A stretch of DNA of 64,000 bases, taken from positions 4,353,988-4,417,987 of the forward strand of contig PTFA01000011.1 of assembly GCA_003342895.1 (NCBI GenBank), read 5' to 3'. Under the pieces are notes generated by a model. That model worked only from the letters and a program-made list of their open reading frames with translations, ran no database searches and was not told the DNA's origin. Below are positions 25,247-34,900 of this stretch, piece after piece (position 1 is the stretch's first letter; each line of letters begins with the position of its first letter). Both the position numbers and the translations under genes were made by a program. The stretch is from Casuarius casuarius (lineage: Eukaryota; Chordata; Aves; Casuariiformes; Casuariidae).

Positions 25247-25570
25247 TTTCCCCGCGCGGAGGCAGCGCCGGGCTCCCCGCGGAGGCGCGGGCGGCACCGG
25301 GCGGGCGAGCGGGCAGGTGAGGGCGGTGGGGCTGAGCGGAGCCGGGGGCCCTGCCAGGCGGGGGTGTGCGGCACCCCGGGTTTATTTTTGTAACTTTCCG
25401 GGGGGCGCCCCCTCCCCCCTTTTTTTGTTGCTGCTGCCGCTGTCGCTCCTTGCTCCCTTCGCCGCCGTTTCTGCGCGGCCCCCGGCGCCGCCGCCGAGGC
25501 GGTTCCTGCCTCCCGCCGCCCCTTCCCCCGAGAGCCGGCGGGGAGGCGGCCGCCCCCGGCCGGGGACGGC

Positions 25571-25762
25571 NNNNNNNNNNNNNNNNNNNNNNNNNNNNNN
25601 NNNNNNNNNNNNNNNNNNNNNNNNNNNNNNNNNNNNNNNNNNNNNNNNNNNNNNNNNNNNNNNNNNNNNNNNNNNNNNNNNNNNNNNNNNNNNNNNNNNN
25701 NNNNNNNNNNNNNNNNNNNNNNNNNNNNNNNNNNNNNNNNNNNNNNNNNNNNNNNNNNNNNN
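25571..25762. other. IGSF3: Assembly gap (192 N)
   Basis: A continuous run of N lies within the GC-rich 5' UTR region, ending three bases before the IGSF3 start codon. The flanks are extremely GC-rich, so this is a typical dropout gap whose true length may differ. It may hide the 5' UTR, a splice acceptor, or an upstream ATG. Confidence 0.98.
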
Positions 25763-25765
25763 GCC

Positions 25766-25808
25766 ATGCGGACCCTGCGGCCGGAGCTGGCCTCCCTGCT
25801 CCTGCTGG
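25766..25808 (+). CDS. IGSF3: IGSF3 coding exon 1: start of signal peptide
   Basis: This exon holds 14 codons plus one base (MRTLRPELASLLLL, then G) from an ATG in the context gccATGc, so the -3 base is G. The exon ends at a consensus donor, G|GTAAGT (25,809 onward), in phase 1. Joined to exon 2 it gives a complete 19-residue signal peptide. Arg2 and Arg5 form the charged n-region, LASLLLLGMAL the hydrophobic core, and Ala-Leu-Ala precedes the cleavage site, leaving an N-terminal Gln on the mature protein. I chose this start because the peptide layout is right for a secreted or membrane protein and the split Gly codon joins cleanly. The bases upstream of 25,763 are N, so an upstream in-frame ATG cannot be formally excluded. 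Confidence 0.82.
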
Positions 25809-25853
25809 GTAAGTGCCGTCGCCCTGCGCCGCGGTGGGGTGGGGGGGTAAAAA

Positions 25854-25907
25854 GAATTGAAAAAATAAATTTTTAAAAAAATTTTAAAAAATTTAAAAAT
25901 AAAAATC
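25854..25907. repeat. AT-only low-complexity patch inside the CpG island
   Basis: About 50 bases made almost entirely of A and T (alternating runs of 3-7 A and 2-5 T) begin roughly 45 bases after the exon 1 donor. They are flanked on both sides by DNA above 70% GC as judged by eye. The A and T runs are mutually complementary, so the patch could fold or unwind easily. I cannot assign it to a repeat family. Confidence 0.8.
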
Positions 25908-26491
25908 AGGGTCTCGCTTCAGCCCTAGGCGCCCCCGCGGGCGTGCTCGCGCTGCCCCGGCGCCCGGGGGGCTGCGGGGGCCGGCGGTGGGCCGGGGGCT
26001 CCGCGCCCAAGTTGCGAAGCGCCGCGGCCGCGCTGGGGCTGCCGCGCGGGGACGGCTCGGAGCGGGGTGGCGAGCCCGGCCCGTTGGGGCTGGGGTCTTT
26101 CCCGGCGCGATGGGTGCAGGGAAGATGCCTCGGGTAGGGTCGGCCGCGCTCTGGGCTGCGGAAACAAAGTCCTCCGGGTGGTCCTTGGAGGCTGCGTCGA
26201 AAGGTAGAGAGAAAGCCGTCCCTGCTTCCTCTGAAAATCGCTTTGTGCTGTCTCTCCCCAACTCCCCCTGTGCTTCCACGAGCCGCGGGTTTCGTGCTTC
26301 TCTTCCTGCCTGTGATTTGTGCTGTGCACCGTTAAACATCTGTTTTTGTCCCATCGCACTAGTGCCTGCTTAGTGGATGACTATACATAGCTCTGCAGGG
26401 CACTTTGAGATCCCGCTGCTGGATGAGAGATGCCGTAGCAATGCCAGACCCTTTCCCAGAAATTTGGGAAGAGCAGAATGCAAGACTGTTT

Positions 26492-26504
26492 AAAAAAAAA
26501 AAAA
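26492..26504 (+). repeat. Poly-A run (13)
   Basis: A short homopolymer in the 5' part of intron 1, with no retroelement body attached. Confidence 0.85.
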
Positions 26505-26807
26505 ATCACGTTTTTGCAGCAGCCCACGTGCCTAGCTTAGTATTAATGAGTCAATAGGAACGTTTGTGGAAAATACAGTGCAGCACCTACACCCTATTTT
26601 CTGCCTGTGCATATATGGGGAAGCCTTAGGATTACTTTGATTTGCCTTTTTGTTAGTAAGATTTTCTGCCAACATTCATGCTCTTGAAGAAAAAGGAGCA
26701 GAGCTGACAATCTTATTGTCTTAAGAGTTGTCACATGCCTGCTCTGCCAATTTGGAAACTGTCTCTTTACTTGAATTGCAGTCATGCTTCCATGTCTCTA
26801 ATTTGCC

Positions 26808-26837
26808 TGTGTGTGTGTGCACGTGTGTGTGCGTGTG
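26808..26837 (+). repeat. Alternating purine-pyrimidine (TG)n-type run, 30 bases
   Basis: TG dinucleotides interrupted by CA and CG steps keep strict purine-pyrimidine alternation for 30 bases. This is a microsatellite-like tract with the sequence pattern that favours Z-DNA. Confidence 0.85.
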
Positions 26838-27124
26838 GCTTTTCCTACTGTCTGTCCCTCTTTAGGAAAGACAGAGAGGGATGACCCTTTGAAATGGTTT
26901 TGGAGAGGGTTCAAACTTCCCTTAACCAGTAGCTTTCTCCTCCCAGTTCACTGGAAAACATCTGAAAGCTAAGTTTATCCAGGATTACTTTGCTCCGCAG
27001 TTGCAGGCAGTCTGTCCTAGCCTGCAAGAAGGGTGTAGAAGAACTGAAATTGCTGGCTGGCTTGGCTTTGAGCACTGAATCCCTCTGGTTGAAGAACAAT
27101 AACACCCTTCTGGATCAAGTATTC

Positions 27125-27420
27125 CTAATATGGAGCGCGCGGGTGCCGGTCTGGTGCGGGGTGGCCCTGGCCGATGCTGCGGCGCAGCAGCAGAGGGCAT
27201 CATGTTGCTGGAGGTTTCCGTGCGAGGCAGTGCAGAGGCGGCACCCTGCCCCGCCGCCACTGCGCACCCCACTTCATGCCAGCCCTGCGCCCTCGCCGGG
27301 TACCAAGTGGAGCATTGCTTCCTGCTCGCGGGAAGCGGCTTTCTGGTTTTGTCCTAAAACTGGATGCAACTTTCGTTCGTGCACCACAGCGGGCTAGGTA
27401 CGAGGGGTCTTCCGTCACCC
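27125..27420. promoter_or_regulatory. CpG-rich patch in intron 1
   Basis: About 300 bases with frequent CG (GCGCGCGGG, GGCGCAGC, GCCCTCGCCGGG) lie 1.3 kb downstream of the IGSF3 exon 1 donor, beyond the main island. Open frames on both strands are short and anonymous. It could be an alternative promoter, an intronic enhancer or the distal shoulder of the main island. Confidence 0.35.
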
Positions 27421-29633
27421 TGAGAACTGGTTGCTTTTCAGTGGTCCCCAAATCCCACGTACGCACCTGGTTTGTAAAAACACTGTGCCACCTACCCTCC
27501 TTACTTTAAATATAAAGCTGTATTTTGAACAGTAGGCAACATACTGCATGCATGCTTGGAATTAGTTTTCTTTTGGTATTTTTCACCTGGTCTTCTTTAA
27601 ACAGTTGACACGCGTTTGTCGCACTGTTGATTTTAACATAACCTGATACGACAATGCCTCAAAGCCCAGAGTTGCACAAAAGTGCTTTAAGTTGCAGTTT
27701 TTCAAACCAAGGCATCATTTGAATTTCTGGGGAAAGGGCTGGAGTAAAAAGCCTTATTTCATAACTTAAGTCTCTGACTAGATAAAAAAGGACCGTAGCT
27801 TTCCAAACAAGTAATGTTAATGCTGTGATATATGGCTAAGGTACTATGGGGTGGCTATACTGAGAAAGAAGTACAACTCAGTTTTTCCTTATCCTTTTGC
27901 AAACTCATTAGAATCACTAAAGGAGGGATCGTTGTTACAGAAAGAGGTGGGGGATGATTTAATGTGATATATCAAGCCTTAACTATCTAACAGAATCCAA
28001 GTAACTGCAAAACCAGGGTTTGAAAACCCACATCTGGCATGTGGGTGTAACATTTGTAGATCTCTGCTGGTTTTTCCCTCTTGCTGCAGTGTTTGTTACT
28101 GGGTTCTTTAAACAAGTGGCACTTCATCACAGCAAGTACAAAATGGGAAAATAGAGCAAGTGCTGTAAATAATCCTCATGCAGTGATGAGACCATTAATA
28201 CTTGTGCCAGCCAGTGCTAATCCTATGTGTAGATGCAAGATTTACCTTCTTTTTTGCAGGGATGCATAGTCTGATACTACTCATATTTATTGTGTAATAT
28301 ATAGGAAGCACAATAGGCTTCTGGGGAATGCTGGGTTCATTCATGTTGGTGACTGGTTTATGAATAGTTCTGTTTCTGAGTCTCCTGCAGTACCCAGAAT
28401 ACCACCTGTGAATGCAATTTACAGCTCTTTGTGTTCAAACATTGCATATGTATATATGTACATAGACTCATTACCCTCTTCCTCTCTCTATTCATGCATA
28501 GTAATTGGTGATTTATTTGTGATTTCTACAGGGGAGTGGAGCCAGCATAAGGTCTTGCAACTGCAGATTGCTGGTAAATGGCATATTGGACTGAAATAAT
28601 GATGTCGAGGCGACTCTTGGAGAAATAAGGGCTGCTCTGAAAGGCCCGTCTCCTGGCAGAGTCTGCCTGGCGGGCAGGGGGAGCAGGCTGGGGAGTACCC
28701 GAGCGTGGTCTGGCTGCCACTAACACGCTCTGCTTTTCCACCTGCCCGCTTTGCCGCTGTTGCCTGGCCAGGGGCAGGCAGGGATTGAAGGAGAGCAGCG
28801 GCTGCAGCACAAACGTAGATGTGATGGAGCCAAGCGCTGTTTGGTTGGAGGGGAACAGACGGTGAAAACAGCAGAGTGGGTGTTTGCGTACACGGGGTTT
28901 GGGGTTGTTTTTGTTTACCGAAGCTCACGGCCCAGGAGTGCTGGTGGCGCCTCATCTGCTCTGAGATGCATCGTTAGCAACGGTGGCCAAGATCGTGCCT
29001 CCTCCATCTGCCTTTGCCCAAAGTGCGCTGCCACCAGCCGCCTTTTTGCAGGCGGATCCTGCTGCCCTCCACTGTGTCCTTGCTGCCTCTAGGTCACCTT
29101 CCCAGGTGGTGCGGGACCCGCACTGATCCTGCCTGGGCTGCGGCTGGGCTTCTTTCAGAGACCGTGCCAGGCTAAGGCTCTGGAGATGGTGCAGGCTGTC
29201 GCTCCGTTCCCGCCTGTGGTTCAGCAGGGTCGTTGGGGTGCCCGTGTGCGTGTTTGGAGACCGGGCGCCTCTCAGTGCTGTGCTGCATCCGTCGGTGCCT
29301 GGCTGGCAGGCGCTGGGCCAGACTGCGTGGCATCCTGAGGCTCCTGCAAATCCTGTTTGTTTGCACAGGAGGCTTTGGTTTATGCACATTGTTGTCTTCT
29401 AGTTGACCTTCCATCAAGTTAGACTTTTTTATTAAAGCAGTTTTTATTGTAAATCGAATGCGTACTTGGAACATTTTTAACAGATCCATTATATAAAGTG
29501 AAAGGCAGAATAAACAGCTGTGCTGACCACGAAGAGGGGAACAAGAAATAGCGGGTCATACAGAGTTTGGGAAGGAGAGAATTGCTTCTGTATTGGGAGA
29601 CTTACTGACTGTTTAGCAGCAGGGGACTGCTTT

Positions 29634-29651
29634 AAAAAAAAAAAAAAAAAA
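29634..29651 (+). repeat. Poly-A run (18)
   Basis: A homopolymer followed by a short CT-rich stretch. No SINE body is recognised. Confidence 0.9.
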
Positions 29652-31962
29652 GTTCTTCCTTTCTCTCTCTCTCTTGGCCTTCTTTCCTGCCTCTACAAAA
29701 TCAATCCACAGATTCAGCAGTTGTCCTAAGGGCTATACAGTCTAGCATGAAGCCAGAGGTGTATTAGTTGCTTTAACATACTTGGATGAATTGGAGTGCT
29801 ATAACCTGAAAGAGTGCTCCTCACTGTGTGATAGTTAGCAATCTGCAGACCCTGCCCAGGAACTTCTTGCACCAGGAAAGCTGCCCGAAAGGAAGGGGAA
29901 AGCATTTCAAATACAACTGAGTTTTCTTCTTGCTGCTAGGGTTTTTCTGCTTGTGATTTGACTTGTCTGATTGTATCAAGGACATTTAGGCCCTGGAGCC
30001 AATGTCTGGAGAACTGCAATATTGTGACTTGCCTCTGGCTTTTAAGTTGTTAAATACTCCTTAATACAAACCTGCTAAATTTGTTTTGACACCATTCTTA
30101 TATTGGTATCTCTTTTCTATTCTTGTATAATACTCTCAAGGAATAGTTCTCTGGTTAACTGGGGACATTTAGCATCTGCTTCCTATCAGCTGCACAGAGG
30201 CTAATAATACTGATGCTTTTCTAGACAAGTGGGGTTCAATTAAATTGCACGCAAAGAAGTTCAGTCTGCAGGCTGCATTCTCCGGGTCTAGTACGTCTGT
30301 GTACATGTATGTAATTTCCAGCTCTAACCTATCACTTACCCTGCCTTCATCACTGTACTGAGAGCATGTTTCCAAATGATATATGTTAGTAAGCTTTTTG
30401 TCGTTGGGAGATTTAATTAGAAAATGGCAATGAGACAAGAGGAAATTTTGCTTTTCTAGCTGCTGCTAAAGTCACATTTCAATAATCTGAAAGTAATTGA
30501 ACATGAGCACAAAAACAAACCATCTCAGCTAAATGAGAAGAGGCTTTTCCCAAAAAAGGAGAGCATGGTACTTGCACAAGCACTTAAAACCAGCACTGCT
30601 CCTGAGGGGAGCTAGGTGCTCCATGCTCGTTCCTGCCTGGCATAAGGGAGGGAGGGTGCAGGGAAGGCTGTTGCCATGGGGAACTGGTTTCAGGATTGAA
30701 AACTAACTCAGCAGAAAAAGTAAATACGTAGAGGTAATGGGGAGCCTGTCTGACTTCAAAGAAACTCCATTTCTCACGTGGTCCTGCAGGCATTTATGGG
30801 TGCCCAAAGGAAGGGATGTGCTGGGGAGGCGAGTGGTGTGGAGGGGCTTGTGGGTTCACTTGGCAGCGCTGCTGGGTCACGGTGCTTTGCTGAGTGCACG
30901 GCAGAGCTTTGGCACCATGGGTCCTGGGCGTGCGAGCGATTCCTTAGCCTGGCCAAACAGGTGAGGTAAGTCAAGTATCTTGACCACAGTCTCTGCATGG
31001 ACAGTGTGCTACCAGGTCTGCCCTGGGTAGCGTTTGTTCTGCAGATCCTGGCTAGAGCTGTTGCCTGTACCCTGCAGTGGCAACTGCTTTCCAATTCTAA
31101 TCTGTTGCTGGTGTTTCCTTGCTGTTTCCAGATACATTTGCCTTGTGTTGACTGAGAGGTCCGCAGGGAAGGAAGAGGTAGGGTGTTGTTACATTCTTCA
31201 GAGTGCGGAAAAGATGACAGATAAGCCAAATGAAAGCACATAGGAGGAGAAGGAAGGCAGGGAACTCAGCTGATCAGAAGGATAGATGAGAACAGGCTCT
31301 GGAGGTTGTGTCTTACCTAATGCTGAGCCTTTAACCACCACACCCATGGCTTTTGAAGTGCGAGGCTCCTAAATGCAAAAGAGATGTGGATAGTGAGGAT
31401 CCATATTCATTTTCTTGTTCCAGAGCGATGTACTTAGTGCCGTGCTTGGCTGACTTCTCCTTCCTTACCCAGTGATTGAGCTATCGATTCCATTTGGACT
31501 TGAAAAAAATCAGAGTGCTTTCCCTGCCTCTTCTGATCTTGCCAGCAGTAAGACTTTGTCTATCGGGAAAGAGATGCAGGAATAAGGAGATTCCTGTGCA
31601 TTTTCTGGTAACAAAGTTGCCTCCATCAAGATAGCAGAAACCATCCGGATCCAGAACATACACTGTGAAGAAACGTCTGGGGCAGCTACACAACCACTAG
31701 CTACATCTGGTGTTACTCAGATAACAGTTGTTTGGTTTGGTTTTCTGGGTTTTGTTTTTCTGGCCCTTGCAAAGCAGTTCCCTGGGGAGGCTGACATGGT
31801 TGGAAGTGATTTTGATATACAGCTCTTGCTGCTAAATTCTTTTGCTTACTAATGGCACGAGTTTGGTATGTGTCTTATTTACCCCTATGTTCCTTACTCT
31901 GTGTGCAAAAGCAGCAATGAACTGATAGCTTCGTTGCCAGACAAGCANGTTCCCTTCCGGAG

Positions 31963-31991
31963 TCCCTGCTATTATGGGGGAATAGCAGGGA
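31963..31991. repeat. 11-base perfect hairpin
   Basis: TCCCTGCTATT and AATAGCAGGGA are exact reverse complements separated by a 7-base loop (31,974-31,980). The stem is uninterrupted. It is too short for a typical microRNA precursor. Confidence 0.8.
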
Positions 31992-34900
31992 ATGGGTGAT
32001 GCATCGGACTTCCCTGCCCTGGTCTTTCTGCCTGTGACACACTGTTACTTTTATGGCGTTTGGTCTTTGTTCGGAAGTTGATAAGCTTGTTAAAGGGAGC
32101 GGAGAGCACAGGGTGAGGTAGATGCGTTGTTCTGCAGACTCTGTAGAGCTAAATGTCTGTTGTGCATTTGAGAAGAACTCTGCTATGACCCAGGCTGCTA
32201 TGTGAAGCTGGAGGTTTTTGAGGCTTTTAGAAAAAAATGAGACTTGAAGATGAGACACTGAGGCCCCAAAAAGGAAGAGGTTTTCTGCTTGCCTTTCAGG
32301 CAAAGAAGGGCTCTGACCTCTTATCACAGCATTAGTATGGAGATTGGGCTGCTTGGATGAATCAAGATTTTACTACTTAGGTAAATCTTGCCATCTCCAT
32401 TCAGCATGATCACCAGGGAAAGTGAAGCTGAACCTTGAGTAAGAGCTACAGGCAGATCTGTGACAGAAAACTGGAGTTGCCCAGAAACTTGCTACTCTGA
32501 AAAACCATACTGCTGGGATCTGGCACTTATTAACTAAAGTTATCCAGTACCTAGTATCTAGCCATAGGGTTGTGGCTGTTTGCCAGGCTAAAATTACCAG
32601 TCTCAGTGTTGGGCCTTGTTGGTTCCTTCTTGCTGGCTTGAAACGCAAGCTTCCAACAAGCATGTGCGCCAGCCCTTCTTCTAGTCTTGTTTCTTCTTAC
32701 AGCTATGTAAAGTCTTCATGGTAATTATAGTACTTACTAATATTTATTCCCTTCTAAGCAATTATCTGAATGCATTTATTTCTGGTGTGCTTTCAGAGTA
32801 CTCTGCCTGCTCACACCATATTGTTTCATCTCCCCAGCTCCATGCTTTCTACTCTCTCCCTTCCCTTCACACAGTTCTTGGTCCTCAGCTTCCTTTGCCT
32901 CCTGAATTTGCTTTACTTTTGCCTCCTGGAGACTCCTGTNCTGTGTCTTCCTGCTTTGCCGTCTAGTCCCACTGTAGAGGCGGGATGTTTGCTCCTTCTT
33001 GCAGGGGTTTGTTGTTTAACCGCCCTGCCTGGTGCTCGGGCACTTGCAGGGGAGGGCATGGATACCGATAGAAACAGGCTGGCGTCGTGCCATCTCTCGG
33101 CTTTCTGCTGACTGCTTGTAGCCTGCAGACAATATCTTAAGAGCCACCACTGAAGGGTTTGACCTTTATGCCTGCAGTGTTATCCAGCATCTACAGTGGG
33201 AGTCAGAGCATGCAAATTCCAGTGCTCTTTCTTCTCCTGATCTGTGATATAATCATAGACAAGTTGCTCTGTCTCTGCTCTCTGTGCCTTAAAATAGAGA
33301 GAGTGACTTAAAAGGTGCCCTGGGATCTTTGGAGGAAAGGTGCAGTATTAGGGTTAAAGTTTTGCTCGCTGTTGTTAAACAAGCAGGCCACTTTTTTCTT
33401 ATGCATGTTGGGAGTGCAGTGCAGAAGAGATTGTTATGCCCTGATTGATTTCACTGTTGATGTTGGGAAAAGAAGAAATTGATTTCTACTTTGAGCTCTC
33501 CGGTGTTACTTACCTGCGCACATTCTCTCACTTCTCTAGCCGGCTCAGTGCAAGAAGGCTTTTCCCGTGCGAGGGGGCCCCGTTACTGTTACAGGGAATG
33601 GCCCGCGTGACTGTAGCTTGGAGCTGCCTGATTCACCCCAGCCCTCAGTGTTACAGCAGTGCAGTTAATCTGTGGGTCACTGACACGTAGAGAGCTGTTA
33701 TGTCTAATCAGTCCCATGCCATGAGCTAGCTGATGGTTAAATCTAATCCAGAGTGTGTAGCTGCCAAATCCTTTAAGTTGCCAAGCCTTAGCTCCTTTCT
33801 GCTGTAAATAAGGCAGACCTGAAGAAGACCAGCTCCAGGTGTGCCGTCTGCAGCAGGGACTGGAGCTCAGCCCTGGACTGGGGTGCCACGTCCCTGGGCC
33901 GTGGAGCACTGGTCCCCTGCCCCGTGGGCAGAAGGGCTGGATGGTGTGGGAGGCAAGCAGTTGGGAGGAGGAACTGGAGACTGGAAAGCAGTGAAAGCCC
34001 AGAGGCTCACTAAGGAAAAACACATCTCTTTGAAGCCTTTCCCCAGGCAGGTAGTGGAGCTGCCACCAGACTGCTGGGCACCAGGGGTTGGGTTGGATTG
34101 GGGGCTGCGGCGGGCCAACCACCTTCCCTCGCCTGCTCCTTAGCTTTCAGTTAGTGGATGGGAGACATCGGGGCTGGGAAGAAAAGACAGGTCACTGGCT
34201 CCTGCGTAACTCTGGGTGTAAATCTACCTGCTTGTCTTAGTGGAGGGATACTGAAACATCGTCTTTCTCATCTCAAATAGTTCTTTCCCCCACCCCTTCC
34301 CCTTGGCTAGGTGTCACGAGAGCTATGTTGAGAGGTGGACTCTCTCACATGTNGTTGTTGTTAGAGCGTAGCAGGGCCCTGTCTACATTCTTGGTCATGT
34401 TTAATCCTTTGCCAAGATGCTTAGTTTTGTTTCGTTCTTTCCTTGTTTCTGCTGCTGTTACACCACACATGCTCTACTCACATTTTCCACTTGTGCCTGC
34501 AGGTCCCTTCCTTAGCCCCGGGGTAACCCCTTTCTCCTCAACAGTGAGAGCTCTTCTGTGGTGTGCTTAAAAATGCATTTTGTTCTGCCATGGAAGATGT
34601 GAGAGAGCTGAGGCAAAAAAGTTGCTTCCACTGCAGATTCTTTTAGCTTTGTGGGGCAAGCCATGGGAAGAGAACATCCCAGTTATCTTTTGCATGGAAT
34701 AACTCTGCAAAAGTAAGGATGAATGCAGCGATTGCTATGCACACCAGCCTGCAGTTCGTTTGCCTTGGCTTGAGCCATCACTGGGAGCTTCGTATGGGAG
34801 CCTCGCCACACTCCAACCACAGTGCGAAGGGAGGGAAACGTTTACTGAAGCAATTACATGGATTTGCTTCTGGCCACAGTGCTTGGGCTGACTCTCCTAA

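Larger units (their letters stand above)
24760..26160 (+). promoter_or_regulatory. IGSF3: CpG-island promoter of IGSF3
   Basis: This region is dense in C, G and CpG, in contrast to the AT-richer DNA on both sides. It spans the presumed start site and coding exon 1. It contains a GC-box (GGGGCGGGG at 25,238-25,246) next to tandem GGGGCGGTCC units. I see no clear TATA box upstream of exon 1, which fits a dispersed-start CpG-island promoter. A 192-base gap (25,571-25,762) removes part of the probable 5' UTR. The edges were judged by eye from CpG density. Confidence 0.75.

Noticed and set aside
24742..25850. Arg/Pro/Gly/Ala-rich open frames across the IGSF3 CpG island
   Set aside because: Typical chance frames in CpG islands. 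Two of them run through the N gap.
33240..33330. Possible MIR-like remnant (GACAAGTTGCTCTGTCTCTG, then CTCTGTGCCTTAAAATAG)
   Set aside because: Some words follow the MIR order, but the match is too short and diverged to call without alignment.
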